Numbered from the stretch's first letter, positions 43,201 through 53,020 are shown. The stretch is DNA of 64,000 nucleotides from Pyrinomonadaceae bacterium (GCA_019186825.1 JABARP010000012.1:197532-261531), one strand, 5' to 3'. Made by a program: numbers and translations. Notes: generated from the letters alone by a model not told the origin.

Positions 43201-43514
43201 ATCTTTTTAGGGGAGTAGCGGACCGTCCCGTTCGTGGCCTTTTTCGTCAGGCGGCAGGGTTGAATCCGCTCCCACGTGCGCATATGCAAGATCCGTGCCC
43301 TCTCCAAGGCTCGCAGAAGTCGGTCCAGCGCATTGGCGGGAGCCTGAGGCGTCAAAGGGAGCATGGTAGTTGGTGGGCGGCTCTGCGGCTCCATCGCCCG
43401 CGATGAAACTGCGCGGGACTGCGGACTTCTCCGCAACCGATACGTGATCCTCCACGGCAGCGGATATTGTGACGTTCCGACCGTTCCGCCGGTCGTCATC
43501 GCACACACGGCGAC

Positions 43515-43893
43515 ATCAGCGTGTCCGTGATCGACGTGTCGGAAAGCGAAAGAGGAAGCCGGATCCCGGTCGGCGAAGCTCCGGAGCAGGTCGAGTTCAC
43601 GCCCGGCGGCCGCTAAGGTTGCGTCGCCCACGAAGGCACCGGGAGAATCCCGACAACACCGTGTCGGTGATAGATACGGGGCCGATCAGGTCGTGACGAC
43701 CGCCGAGACGGGGAGGGGAGCGCACGGCGTGGTCGTAAGCGACGATGGGAGCCGCGCTTTTATAGAGAACACGGTCGACGGCACCGTTTCGGTGATAGAC
43801 ACCGCGACTCAGACGGTGACGCGCAACATAAAGGTCGGGAAAGGTTCGGGTTGCATCTTGTTCAGGAGCGCCGATCGGCAATGTACGCCTTAG
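43515..43893 (+). pseudogene. Decayed YVTN beta-propeller gene
   Basis: Three pieces in different frames resemble YVTN/YncE-type propeller blades: ISVSVIDVSESERGSRIPVG (43515, stop at 43614), NTVSVIDTGPIR (about 43655) and GTVSVIDTATQTVTRNIKVG inside 43693-43893. Stops and frameshifts separate them. No intact propeller gene exists. The stretch 43201-43514 contains no supported gene. Confidence 0.6.
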
Positions 43894-43912
43894 AACCCGG
43901 TCGAACCCGCCC

Positions 43913-44944
43913 TCATAGGAAGCGACTCTTGATCCCGAGGCTCGTGTTGGTCTTTTCGATCGACCTCTCGGCGGACTCCTCGATCCCCGTCAACGCCCGG
44001 ATGGCATCGATCGTTTCCGGGATCACGATCGCCTGGTTGTCTACAAGGTACGCGTAAAACAGCTCGTCACCGATCACTTTGACCATGTCCTCCCAAATCG
44101 CGACCTCGTACATATCCCCGTACGGACGCCCGAGGCTCAGCATGAGCTCTTTCACCGTGTTGTTCGCCGGCAAGCCATCGGAGTACTTTATGAATGCTGT
44201 GCGTGTCGAGGAAGCGAACGCTTCGAGCACTTCTTCAGAGGTGGACGTTCTTGTCAGTTGCACGTTCCAGTAATGAAGGTGACTGAGCGTTTCGGGGACC
44301 TTCACCGCCGCCGTGATTACATCGAGTTCCGGATCGACGGTCTGGGCGTCGGGGCCTTGGTGGCTCGGGATCTCCTTCTCAGGGACAAGCGTGTTCATTA
44401 TGCCGCCGAGATGACTCTCCCACGGGTCGGTCGCGCGCCGCAGCAGCGTGCCGCGGGCCTTCGCAAGCAGCCCTGCCGATTTCAGTGCGGTGAGCGTCCT
44501 CACGATCGACGTGGTGTTGCAGGAGACGACGCGTGTGCTGTCGCGCCCCAGAGCCGTCCCGTAATTGTTTTCCGCACTGAACGAGTGCCCGGTCGTCTCG
44601 TGCTTTTCGCCCCCCTGAACGACGAATTTCAGCTTCCGGGAACGGTACAGATCGATGTTCTGCGCCGCGATCTTTTTCGGGGTGCAGTCGACCACGATAT
44701 CGCTCCCGTCGAGCATAGCCGAGAGCGTGCCGGAGGTCCCGATACCGGCGTCAGCCATCCGTTGATTTGAGCCGTCATCGAACGCGAAAACCGGGTAGCC
44801 CTTCTCAACCGCGACCCTTATCCGCCAGTCCGCGGACACATCGCACACCCCGGCCAGTTCCATATCGTCCTGCAACTCAACCGCGTCCGTCACCCGCTTT
44901 CCGATCACTCCGTAGCCATTTACGCCAACCTTAAGTTTGCTCAT
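43913..44944 (-). CDS. Type II (archaeal-type) glyceraldehyde-3-phosphate dehydrogenase
   Basis: 343 residues from ATG 44944 (GGGAGAAAAGAA upstream). The NAD(P) fold opens with KVGVNGYGVIGKRVTDAV, and the catalytic Cys lies in VVSCNTTSIVRTL (C142). This is the class II enzyme found in Archaea and a limited set of bacteria, not the usual bacterial Gap. It would oxidise glyceraldehyde-3-phosphate. Placed last in the long minus-strand cluster, it may support carbon flow from pentose phosphate products of nucleotide breakdown; this is inference. Confidence 0.92.
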   Translation of the reverse strand: MSKLKVGVNGYGVIGKRVTDAVELQDDMELAGVCDVSADWRIRVAVEKGYPVFAFDDGSNQRMADAGIGTSGTLSAMLDGSDIVVDCTPKKIAAQNIDLYRSRKLKFVVQGGEKHETTGHSFSAENNYGTALGRDSTRVVSCNTTSIVRTLTALKSAGLLAKARGTLLRRATDPWESHLGGIMNTLVPEKEIPSHQGPDAQTVDPELDVITAAVKVPETLSHLHYWNVQLTRTSTSEEVLEAFASSTRTAFIKYSDGLPANNTVKELMLSLGRPYGDMYEVAIWEDMVKVIGDELFYAYLVDNQAIVIPETIDAIRALTGIEESAERSIEKTNTSLGIKSRFL

Positions 44945-44977
44945 TTCTTTTCTCCCTATCGATACGATATTCATCGA

Positions 44978-46234
44978 TCATCCCGCGTCTTGTTTCCTTA
45001 TGGGCCGCTCGAGAGCAGCTGAAAATGGTGCCGACCCGCTAGTCCATACCACCATGCCGGCCAGAACGAGCAGCGCGCCTGTAAGTAAGAAAGGCATGCC
45101 TGCGTTCCAGCCGAATAGCACGCCGCCAAGCACGGGACCAACGAACTGCCCCAAACTGTTCGCTACGCTTTGCACACCCAGTGCCGCGCCCGTGTTCGCC
45201 GAACCGGCACGTTTGGATATCAGGGCAGAAAGATTCGGCGCGATCATGGCCATGCCCAAGGCTAGCGCGCCAACCAGACCGATGACGGTCGAGAAATTCT
45301 TGGTCATACCTAAGGACGCTAAGCTTATCCCCATCAAAACGAAGCCGATCGCGATTCGGAAAATTTCAGAAATACGCTCGGTAAAATAACCGATGATCAG
45401 AAGCGATTGGAAAATCGCCATAACCAGCCCGCACACGATGAAGACCGCTCCGACTTCGGCCGGTCCGTAATCGAATCTCGCACCTGCAAAGAGCGCGATG
45501 ATCGCCTCGAAAAGTGCTAAACCGAACTGGCCGATGAACGCTAGAATGAGCAGCGGGCGCAACCTGTTCGCAAGTTCTCTCCAGCCAGGTCTCTCCGGCT
45601 CAACGATCGAAATCACCTTTATGCCGAGCGATTCGGGAAGCCACTTTGCTGCTACAAACAATACGAGGAAAGCCAAAACAGCGGCCGCAAAAAATGGAAC
45701 GGAGAAGCTGTCAACAACAAAATGCCCCCAGCTTGCCGAAAAGTGCCACTCGCGGCGGGCTAGTGTGCCGCCAAGAGCAGGACCCACGACGACCCCAAGG
45801 CTTGCGGCTGTCCCAAGCCATGCCATACCCCGATTGCGGTTCTCTGCAGTCGTTTCGTCAGAAACGTAAGCCGCCGCAGCCGGAAGGGCCGCCGAAGAAA
45901 GCGCGCCACCAACGATCCGCGCGGCATAGAGCAACCAAAGATCGGACGCGGCACCGAACAATAAATTAGCGACCGCATACCCGGCGATCCCAAGCAACAG
46001 AAGCGGTTTGCGTCCTATGTTGTCTGACCATCTTCCCCAGACCGGGGCGAAAAGCAGCTGCATTAACGAATAGATCCCGGTCAGAAGACCGACGTGCAAC
46101 CCAACGGAATTCTGCGAAGCTCCCTCTGACAAAGCTAATCTTTCCGCATAAAACGGCAGCACCGGCAATGTGATCCCGAAGCCGATATTTACGACGAACA
46201 GACAAAACAGCAAGACGAACAATCGTTTATTCAT
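44978..46234 (-). CDS. MFS drug/proton antiporter, DHA1 type
   Basis: 418 residues with 12 predicted helices. The TM2-TM3 motif A is GRWSDNIGRKPLLLLGI and motif C in TM5 is LGVVVGPALGGTLA, both marks of 12-TM DHA1 exporters such as TetA. Substrate is unknown; tetracycline, metal-chelate or metabolite export are all possible. It lies between CopB and GAPDH genes with gaps of about 35 bases. Confidence 0.88.
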   Translation of the reverse strand: MNKRLFVLLFCLFVVNIGFGITLPVLPFYAERLALSEGASQNSVGLHVGLLTGIYSLMQLLFAPVWGRWSDNIGRKPLLLLGIAGYAVANLLFGAASDLWLLYAARIVGGALSSAALPAAAAYVSDETTAENRNRGMAWLGTAASLGVVVGPALGGTLARREWHFSASWGHFVVDSFSVPFFAAAVLAFLVLFVAAKWLPESLGIKVISIVEPERPGWRELANRLRPLLILAFIGQFGLALFEAIIALFAGARFDYGPAEVGAVFIVCGLVMAIFQSLLIIGYFTERISEIFRIAIGFVLMGISLASLGMTKNFSTVIGLVGALALGMAMIAPNLSALISKRAGSANTGAALGVQSVANSLGQFVGPVLGGVLFGWNAGMPFLLTGALLVLAGMVVWTSGSAPFSAALERPIRKQDAG

Positions 46235-46272
46235 TTCGCTAAACTCTTCGCTTCGTCATTTATGGGCTGATA

Positions 46273-48324
46273 TCAAATCTGCCTTTTAAGAAGCTGCGCG
46301 TTGAGCGCCACGATTATCGTGCTGAGGCTCATGAACACTGCCCCGATCGCGGGGTTCAGCACGAACCCCCACTGGTAAAGAACCCCGGCAGCGAGCGGTA
46401 TCGCTACGACGTTATAGCCCGTCGCCCACAGGAGGTTCTGGATCATCTTCTTGTAGGTCGCCCGCCCGAAATTGATAAGGTTCAGGATATCCTTAGGGTT
46501 CGAGTTGACCAGGATGATATCCGCTGTCTCCGCCGCGATGTCGGTACCCGAGCCGACCGCGATGCCGATGTCCGCCTGCGCGAGAGCCGGTGCGTCATTG
46601 ACGCCGTCGCCGGTCATCGAAACGAACTCGCCTTTCCCCTGGAGTTCCTTGACGAGGTCGACCTTCTGGTGCGGCAGCACCTCGGCGTAGTAGCCGTCGA
46701 GCCCCATATTGTTGGAAACTGCCTTCGCGACCTTCTCGTTGTCGCCGGTCGCCATCAACACCTTTACGCCGAGGTTCTTAAATGCCCTGATCGCGCCGGC
46801 GGATTCCTCGCGCACCTCGTCGGCGAGAGCTATAAATCCCGCGAGGCGGTCGTCCAAAAGGACGAAGACGACCGTCTCCGCAGCGTCGGAATAAGCATTC
46901 TCCGGTATCTCGATCGAGGCGTCGCGCAGGAACCCCGGGCTCACCACCTTCACGTCGCGGCCGTCGACGGTCGCTTCAATGCCCTTGCCCGTGAGCGCCT
47001 GAAAACTTTCCGCGCTGGGTATATCGAGCTTCTGCTCTTTCGCCTTTCGGATTATTCCGACCGCGATGGGGTGCTCTGAGTTCTGTTCGAGAGCGGCTGC
47101 CGTTCTGAGGAGTGTTTCCTTATCGATCGCCGGATCGATCGTTTCGATACGCGTTACGCCGAACTCTCCCTTCGTCAGCGTGCCCGTCTTGTCGAATATC
47201 ATCGCGGTTATCAGTCTTGCGTTCTCGAAGGCGGTCCGGTTCCGTATCAAAAGACCGTGCTGGGCGGAGATGGCGGTGGAGATCGCCACCACCAGCGGCA
47301 CGGCGAGGCCGAGAGCGTGGGGGCAGGAGATCACCATCACCGTGACCATCCGTTCGACTGCGAAGTTGAAGCTCTCGCCGAGCAGCAGCCACACAACCAA
47401 AGTGCCGACGCCGACGACCACCGCGACGACGGTCAAAATCTTTGCGGCGCGATCCGCAAGATGCTGCGTTTTCGACTTTGTCTTCTGGGCCTCCTCGACG
47501 AGCTTGATCACCTTGCTCAGGTAGCTGTCCTTCCCGGTGTGCTCTACCCTCACGTGGATCGAACCGTTCCCATTCACCGATCCGCCGATCACCTCGGAGA
47601 ACTTTTCCTTCTTCACCGGTTTGCTCTCCCCGGTAAGCATGCTCTCATTCAGGTAGCTCTCCCCGTCCGTTACTACGCCGTCGGCGGGGACTTTCTCTCC
47701 CGGCCGGACGAGGATTATGTCCCCTTTCTGGAGATCTTCCAGACTGATGTCTTCAACTTTCCCATCGACGACCCGGTGGGCCTCGGCGGGCATCATGCTG
47801 ACGAGAAGCTGGAGTGCCTTCGATGCACCGAGCACCGATTTCATCTCCATCCAGTGCCCGAGGAGCATGATGTCGATCAGTGTCGCCAGCTCCCAGAAAA
47901 AATCTTCGCCGGGGAACCCGAACACGACCGCGCTGCTGAAAACGTACGCCACCGTGATCGCGAGGGCGATCAGCGTCATCATCCCGAACGAGAGGGTCTT
48001 GAATTCGCCGACAGCTCCTTTCAGGAACGGCCAGCCGCCGTAAAAGAACACCACGGACGAGATCGCGAAGAGCAGCAGGCTGTCCCCGGGGAAACGGAGT
48101 TCGAAACCCAGCCACATCTGAATCATCGGGGACAGGAGGAGGATCGGTGCGGTCAAAAGGAGCGACACCCAGAAACGGCGCTTGAAATCCTCGATCATCA
48201 TCCTGTGGTGGTCGTGCTCGGCGTGCCCCATCGGCGGGTTCGCGCCGTGGCCGGCATCGTGCCGCGATCGCCCCGCTCCGTTCTGCGGCTCCTTCGCAGT
48301 GTGGTGCGCGTGTTGATGGTCCAT
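46273..48324 (-). CDS. copB: Copper P1B-3 ATPase (CopB type)
   Basis: 683 residues. The N-terminus is His-rich (MDHQHAHHTAKEP, HAEHDHHRMM) instead of an HMA domain. Translocation motif SCPHALGLAVP (C334, H336) defines the CPH group, which transports Cu2+, Cu+ or Ag+. Also seen: TGESKPVKKE, DKTGTLTKGE (D378), SEHPIAVGI and [20 protein letters not shown]. It is separated by 59 bases from the PRPP synthetase gene, in the same direction. Confidence 0.95.
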   Translation of the reverse strand: MDHQHAHHTAKEPQNGAGRSRHDAGHGANPPMGHAEHDHHRMMIEDFKRRFWVSLLLTAPILLLSPMIQMWLGFELRFPGDSLLLFAISSVVFFYGGWPFLKGAVGEFKTLSFGMMTLIALAITVAYVFSSAVVFGFPGEDFFWELATLIDIMLLGHWMEMKSVLGASKALQLLVSMMPAEAHRVVDGKVEDISLEDLQKGDIILVRPGEKVPADGVVTDGESYLNESMLTGESKPVKKEKFSEVIGGSVNGNGSIHVRVEHTGKDSYLSKVIKLVEEAQKTKSKTQHLADRAAKILTVVAVVVGVGTLVVWLLLGESFNFAVERMVTVMVISCPHALGLAVPLVVAISTAISAQHGLLIRNRTAFENARLITAMIFDKTGTLTKGEFGVTRIETIDPAIDKETLLRTAAALEQNSEHPIAVGIIRKAKEQKLDIPSAESFQALTGKGIEATVDGRDVKVVSPGFLRDASIEIPENAYSDAAETVVFVLLDDRLAGFIALADEVREESAGAIRAFKNLGVKVLMATGDNEKVAKAVSNNMGLDGYYAEVLPHQKVDLVKELQGKGEFVSMTGDGVNDAPALAQADIGIAVGSGTDIAAETADIILVNSNPKDILNLINFGRATYKKMIQNLLWATGYNVVAIPLAAGVLYQWGFVLNPAIGAVFMSLSTIIVALNAQLLKRQI

Positions 48325-48382
48325 AGTTTTGTTCTCCCTTTCTCTCTTGTGCTGAAATCTCGGTTACGTTTCTTCAACGAGG

Positions 48383-49282
48383 TCAAATATGTCCGGTAAT
48401 AAAATCCACGAACAACCCGGAAACGTCGATCCCGTTCGTCGGGTGGGGGATCGTGTTGCATGTCACGACGCGGGCAGCCCCCGCTCCCATCAACTCATCG
48501 TAAGCGTCACCGGCGAAGATGGCGTGAACGCCGATGCAAACAGGCGCGGCGATATCGAGCTCCCGCAGGCGGTGGACGGTTTCGATCATCGTCCGGGCGG
48601 TGGAGATTATATCGTCCACCAGCACGGGCGTGCGGTCGCGGTGCGGCCCGTCAAGCTCTATCGGGGAGACGCTCACGTCGCGATCGCCGCGGCGGGTTTT
48701 TTCGAGAACCACAAATGGGGCCCCCGCCATTTGTGCGACCTCCGACACCCATTGCTCGCTTTCCGAGTCCGGCCCGACGATTACGGGGTCGCGGACGTTG
48801 TTTCTCACCCACTCGGAGATTTCGCCCGCGGCTGCCGCGTTGAGGTTAGGTATCGAGTAGATCTCCGAAAGTGATTCACGGCGATGGAGATGCGTGTCGA
48901 CCGTCGCGATACTGTCCGCGAACGAGCAGATCAGTCCGGCGAAGTACTCTGACGTGACCGCCTCTCCGGGCCGGAACGCCTTATCCTGCCTCATGTACGC
49001 CAGATAGGGCGCGGCGAGGCAAACGTGAGCGGCCCCCAACGATTTGAGGCTCTTCCCCAGGAAATACAAGGGCGCCAACTTTTCGTCCGGCTGGACCAGG
49101 GTGCTGACGACCACTGTCAATCTACCCTCGACGTCCGAGCGGATCCGCAGGTACGTCTCCCCGTCGGGGAAGCGGCGAATGTCCATCTCGCCGATTTCCG
49201 CACCAAGGCGGCCGGCGAGGAGCGCAGCGAACTCATCATTACCGGGCATTGCGAAGAATACCGGCTTGTCGGATATTGTCAT
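48383..49282 (-). CDS. prs: Ribose-phosphate pyrophosphokinase (PRPP synthetase)
   Basis: 299 residues from ATG 49282; a GTG at 49285 is also possible. The ATP/ribose-phosphate region has YMRQDKAFRPGEAVTS, and the PRPP loop reads PVLVDDIISTARTM, a variant of the usual VDDIIDTGGT. It forms or uses PRPP from ribose-5-phosphate and ATP. The start overlaps the phosphorylase stop (TGATG), so the two are translated together. Substitutions in the PRPP loop suggest a divergent enzyme. Confidence 0.9.
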   Translation of the reverse strand: MTISDKPVFFAMPGNDEFAALLAGRLGAEIGEMDIRRFPDGETYLRIRSDVEGRLTVVVSTLVQPDEKLAPLYFLGKSLKSLGAAHVCLAAPYLAYMRQDKAFRPGEAVTSEYFAGLICSFADSIATVDTHLHRRESLSEIYSIPNLNAAAAGEISEWVRNNVRDPVIVGPDSESEQWVSEVAQMAGAPFVVLEKTRRGDRDVSVSPIELDGPHRDRTPVLVDDIISTARTMIETVHRLRELDIAAPVCIGVHAIFAGDAYDELMGAGAARVVTCNTIPHPTNGIDVSGLFVDFITGHI

Positions 49283-50799
49283 CACTTTATCTCCAACACG
49301 TCAGTGTTTTCCTTCAGGTATTCCAGCGAATAGGCAAGTTCGCCTTCAGCTTCCGCGTGGACCTCGAACAGTGTGTCCCCGGCCCGGACCGGATCGTCCA
49401 GCTTGATATTCAGCAGTATCCCAGCCGCTGGAGATCCCGGCGCCCCGGAAAGCTTTGCGGTTCTCGAGAGTTTCCGGTTGTTTATGGACACGACGGTGCC
49501 GCTCCGGTCCGCCTTCACCTCGAAACGGTGGCGGGCCGTCGGCGGCTGTTTGAGTCCGCCCTGCGCCTCGCAGATCCTCACGAACTTCTCCCACGCCTCG
49601 CCCGACTCGAGTATCCCGCGGGCGATCGCGTAGCCGGATCCGGCGTTGCCCTCCCGTGACATTCCGATCAGCCTGCCCGCAAGCATGAACGACTTCTCGG
49701 CCAGGTCTAGCGGAGCATCTGTTTCGTTCCTTAGCACGGCGAGCACTTCGCGTGCTTCGAGTGCCGGCCCGATCCCGCGTCCGACCGGTTGCGAGCCGTC
49801 CGTTATGACCGCGTCAATTTGCAGGCCGACCTCTCGTCCCACTGCACCCATGACTTCCGCCAGGCTTTCCCCGGCTTCCCGGCTTCTCACCTTCGCGGTG
49901 GGCCCGACCGGGATGTCGATCACGACGGAGGTCGACCCGGCCGCCGCTTTCTTCGAGAGCACCGAGGCGATCATCTGCCCCTCGCTGTCGATGTCGAGAG
50001 CCCGCTGCACGCGCACCAGGATGTCGTCCGCCGGACTAAGTTTCACGGCGCCGCCCCAGGCCAGGCAGCCTCCCTCAAGTTCCACAACCTTCCTGATCTC
50101 GTCGATGCCGAGATCAACATTGGTGAGCGTCTCCATCGTGTCCGCCGTTCCCGCGGGAGATGTGATCGCACGCGAAGAAGTTTTCGGGATCGTCAGGCCC
50201 GCCGCGGCGGCGATCGCGACGACGATCGGTGTCGTGCGGTTCCCCGGCAGCCCGCCCACGCTGTGCTTGTCGAAGACGGCGGGTTTGTCCCAGTACAGGC
50301 GGTCCCCAACCCCGATCATCGAGCGGGTCAGAAAAACGACCTCGTCCGCGCTCATGCGGTCCGCCGCACACGCCGTGATGAAGGCGGAGAGCTGGACGTT
50401 CGAAAGGCTCAGGTTCGTCACGTCCGCGACGATACGCCGGAACGAATCCTCGTCGAGAGTTCCGCCGAAGATCTTCCGCCTGATATCGCTCATCGAGGCG
50501 AGATCGCCCAGATGGGAAAGCGTCAGCAGGTCGCCTTCGGCAGCGTTGAGAAACCGGATCGCCCCGGTCGACAGTCCAAGTTCGTCCGCCCGAAGGCGGC
50601 CCGGATCGTCGACAACGATCAGCGAGGCGGCCAGGCGCTTGTTCGGCGATGCGACCCGCACGCGGCTCAGCGCGTTGAAGCCCTCGGCCACGCACACGGG
50701 GCAATCCCGACGCATGAAGACGAGATGCTCGTTCCGCGAGTCGATGCCGAGGTCTCTCAACCGCAACGCGTTGGTGATGTTCGGTTCGTGATGCTCCAT
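49282..50799 (-). CDS. Archaeal-type NMP/thymidine phosphorylase
   Basis: 505 residues. An N-terminal domain of about 80 residues, absent from bacterial DeoA, precedes the phosphorylase core with FDKHSVGGLPGNRTTPIVVA and TSSRAITSPAGTADTMETL. This is the DeoA subgroup of which Thermococcus AMP phosphorylase is the characterised example, so it may convert AMP (or NMPs) to base and ribose 1,5-bisphosphate rather than cleave thymidine. No R15P isomerase or type III RubisCO is in the window. It begins six bases after the ATP-cone gene. Confidence 0.88.
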   Translation of the reverse strand: MEHHEPNITNALRLRDLGIDSRNEHLVFMRRDCPVCVAEGFNALSRVRVASPNKRLAASLIVVDDPGRLRADELGLSTGAIRFLNAAEGDLLTLSHLGDLASMSDIRRKIFGGTLDEDSFRRIVADVTNLSLSNVQLSAFITACAADRMSADEVVFLTRSMIGVGDRLYWDKPAVFDKHSVGGLPGNRTTPIVVAIAAAAGLTIPKTSSRAITSPAGTADTMETLTNVDLGIDEIRKVVELEGGCLAWGGAVKLSPADDILVRVQRALDIDSEGQMIASVLSKKAAAGSTSVVIDIPVGPTAKVRSREAGESLAEVMGAVGREVGLQIDAVITDGSQPVGRGIGPALEAREVLAVLRNETDAPLDLAEKSFMLAGRLIGMSREGNAGSGYAIARGILESGEAWEKFVRICEAQGGLKQPPTARHRFEVKADRSGTVVSINNRKLSRTAKLSGAPGSPAAGILLNIKLDDPVRAGDTLFEVHAEAEGELAYSLEYLKENTDVLEIK

Positions 50800-50805
50800 T
50801 GTCGT

Positions 50806-51648
50806 TCAATCCTCAGCCGTGACCGTTTCGCAGATCGCGTACGCCTCATCGATGACATCGTCGATGTTTTGCTTCGAAAGGCCGATTTCGGCCAGGATCC
50901 CGGGCGAACCCTTCAGCTCTCGGCACAGCACGATCCCCCTTTCGAGCAACTGCCGTTTCAACTTCACCGAAAGAGTTGTGAGGCTGGTGACGGGGTGCAG
51001 CCCGGCGGAATCGATCCACCCCCGTAGACTTTTCTCTTGCGGATAGTCCCAGCTCAGCAGCCCGAGACCGGCACATGTCCCGTACGTGATCGCATCGCTG
51101 GTCATGCGCGTGTTGGTCGCAAGCATTCCCTTGTAGATCCGGCCTTTGTGGGGAGCCTCCGATGCGAACCCCTTTTCGATGTCGACGAAACGGGCGTGCG
51201 CGTAGAGTGCGTGCTTTATGTCACAGACTCTTCCGAGGAAACTGTGGAATTTGCATTCGGCATGGTAGAGAAGATCGCCTTTCGCCGCGACGACGTCGAC
51301 CTCGTGGCCGACGCAGCGGCCCTTGACGATCTGGCCGGTCGACGCGGTGTACCCGTCCGCCCCGAAAAGCGCGGCGATCAACTTTTCGAAGGGGTAGCCG
51401 GTCGGACCCAACTGCATGATCGCCCTCTTCAGGTTGTATTTTCCAGCCGAACGCCTTTGCAGACCTTTCAGCTCCGCGAAAACGATGGAATACAGATCCG
51501 ATGTGGTGATCCGGTCGTACATCTTCTCGGTGACCCGCTCGATAACGATGTCGACCACGTCCGGGTCCGCCTTTACGCGGCGGAGCGATCGCCGTATTTT
51601 CTCTTCATCGAAAGTGACTTCGTCACCGTTGGCTTTTATTACATTCAT
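50806..51648 (-). CDS. ATP-cone protein with PD-(D/E)XK nuclease-like domain
   Basis: 280 residues. Residues 1-85 are an ATP-cone (VIKANGDEVTFDEEKIRRSL), the nucleotide-sensing module of ribonucleotide reductases and NrdR. Residues 87-200 have YPFEKLIAALFGADGY, HEVDVVA (D118) and HAECKFH (E131, K133), which fits a PD-(D/E)XK nuclease core of the Mrr type. The last 60 residues resemble a helix-hairpin-helix. Its start overlaps the protease stop (ATGA). Function is unknown; ATP- or dATP-gated nucleic acid cleavage is the simplest reading. Confidence 0.78.
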   Translation of the reverse strand: MNVIKANGDEVTFDEEKIRRSLRRVKADPDVVDIVIERVTEKMYDRITTSDLYSIVFAELKGLQRRSAGKYNLKRAIMQLGPTGYPFEKLIAALFGADGYTASTGQIVKGRCVGHEVDVVAAKGDLLYHAECKFHSFLGRVCDIKHALYAHARFVDIEKGFASEAPHKGRIYKGMLATNTRMTSDAITYGTCAGLGLLSWDYPQEKSLRGWIDSAGLHPVTSLTTLSVKLKRQLLERGIVLCRELKGSPGILAEIGLSKQNIDDVIDEAYAICETVTAED

Positions 51649-52745
51649 ATCTTGTTGCGTTCCTTAAGCGTCCGTTGCACCAGCAACTTCTCTTCAATGT
51701 TCTCCCGGTCGATCAAGCCGAGAATGGAACCGCCTTCCATCACGGCCGCCGCGCCGCCCTTGGCGGAAAGCTGCTCCATGAGGTCCTGGAGTTTCATCTC
51801 CGGACCGGCGACTACGAAATCCGTATTCATGAAACCGGAAATCAGGGCGTCCTTACCCTGTTCAGATAATCCTCTAATGAGCTCCGTCCGGCTCAGCGTC
51901 CCGACAGGTCTGTCAGCGTCCGCGACCAGGAAAACAGTCTCTTGGCTGTTGAGGAGCACATCCGCTGCTCGTCCTAGAGTGTCGTCCGGCCGGAGAAGGG
52001 TGAAACGCCGCATGACTGCATCCCTAACCTTAAGGCCGGAGAGGGCAGCACGCATGGTTTCCGCAGCAGCCTCGCCTCCGGCGCCGAGGAAAACGAAAAG
52101 GCCAATGAACACGAGCCAGAAGTTATAAAAGAAACCGAAAAACACGAACATGATCGCAAGGAACTGTCCCAGGGCCGCGGCAGCCCGCGTTGCGTTCGAC
52201 TTGTCCATCATGAACGACAGCAAGCTCCGAAGCACCCGCCCGCCGTCCATCGGGAAGGCTGGAATTAGATTGAAAACGGCTAGCACCACGTTCGCGAAAA
52301 GCAGGTTCCACAGGAAGGGCACGCTCGCCATATCGTCCGAGCCCGCCACCGCCGCAAGACCCGGCAGTTGACCGGTGGCACTAAGGTAAACCCAGATGAC
52401 GAGGGCAATACCCAGATTGACCAACGGGCCGGCAAGTCCGACGAGCAATTCTTCGCTGGGCTTTTCCGGCATACCTTCGAGGCTAGCTATCCCGCCGATC
52501 GGATAAAGGGTAATGTCCTTTGTCTTGATGCCGAAGCGGGCGGCCGTCAAGGCGTGACCGAATTCGTGAAGGACGACGCAAGCGAAGAGCGCCAAAACGA
52601 AAAATACGCCTGCAATGCCCCCGGCCGCCCCGTGGCCGCCCGAGATGTGCATCAGAAATATCCAGACGAGAAGTATCGAGAAAGTCCAATGGACAAACAC
52701 ATCGATCCCGAAGAACCTGCCCAGCCGCAACGACCACGACCTCAT
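51645..52745 (-). CDS. Site-2 protease-like M50 metalloprotease with two CBS domains
   Basis: 366 residues from ATG 52745; a longer in-frame reading upstream is unlikely because it overlaps the small membrane gene. The zinc site is VVLHEFGHALTAAR (H60, E61, H64), with the Asp ligand in NLIPAFPMDGGR (D167). CBS pairs follow at about 240-360 (DAVMRRFTLLRPDD and MNTDFVVAGPEMK). CBS domains often bind AMP/ATP, which fits the adenylate theme of the operon. It would cut membrane or membrane-near substrates. It shares ATGA overlaps with both neighbours. Confidence 0.9.
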   Translation of the reverse strand: MRSWSLRLGRFFGIDVFVHWTFSILLVWIFLMHISGGHGAAGGIAGVFFVLALFACVVLHEFGHALTAARFGIKTKDITLYPIGGIASLEGMPEKPSEELLVGLAGPLVNLGIALVIWVYLSATGQLPGLAAVAGSDDMASVPFLWNLLFANVVLAVFNLIPAFPMDGGRVLRSLLSFMMDKSNATRAAAALGQFLAIMFVFFGFFYNFWLVFIGLFVFLGAGGEAAAETMRAALSGLKVRDAVMRRFTLLRPDDTLGRAADVLLNSQETVFLVADADRPVGTLSRTELIRGLSEQGKDALISGFMNTDFVVAGPEMKLQDLMEQLSAKGGAAAVMEGGSILGLIDRENIEEKLLVQRTLKERNKI

Positions 52746-53020
52746 GCTCGCCCCCCCGTCGCGGCGTTGTAGATCGCGGCGATCGACGCGCCGGAAAGCC
52801 AGGCGATAACGAACGTCTCGATCAGCCCGAACAGTGCCTCCAACAATGGAATGTCCGTCCGGATGATCCCGGAGATATCCAGCCCGTGTAGCAGACTGTT
52901 CCCGAACCTCACCGCGGTTTCGTGTCCCGCCACCATCAGCACGACCACGCACCCGAGGTAAAGCAGCGCAACCGTGCTCCCGACCGCGAAACCGAATATC
53001 TTGACATCAATTTTGTTCAT
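52742..53020 (-). CDS. DUF5676-like small membrane protein
   Basis: 92 residues with two to three helices: FGFAVGSTVALLYLGCVVVL and ALFGLIETFVIAWLSGASIA. The overall pattern fits the DUF5676 family of small membrane proteins found in metal and plasmid clusters. It overlaps the genes on both sides by four bases. No function is known. Confidence 0.7.
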   Translation of the reverse strand: MNKIDVKIFGFAVGSTVALLYLGCVVVLMVAGHETAVRFGNSLLHGLDISGIIRTDIPLLEALFGLIETFVIAWLSGASIAAIYNAATGGRA

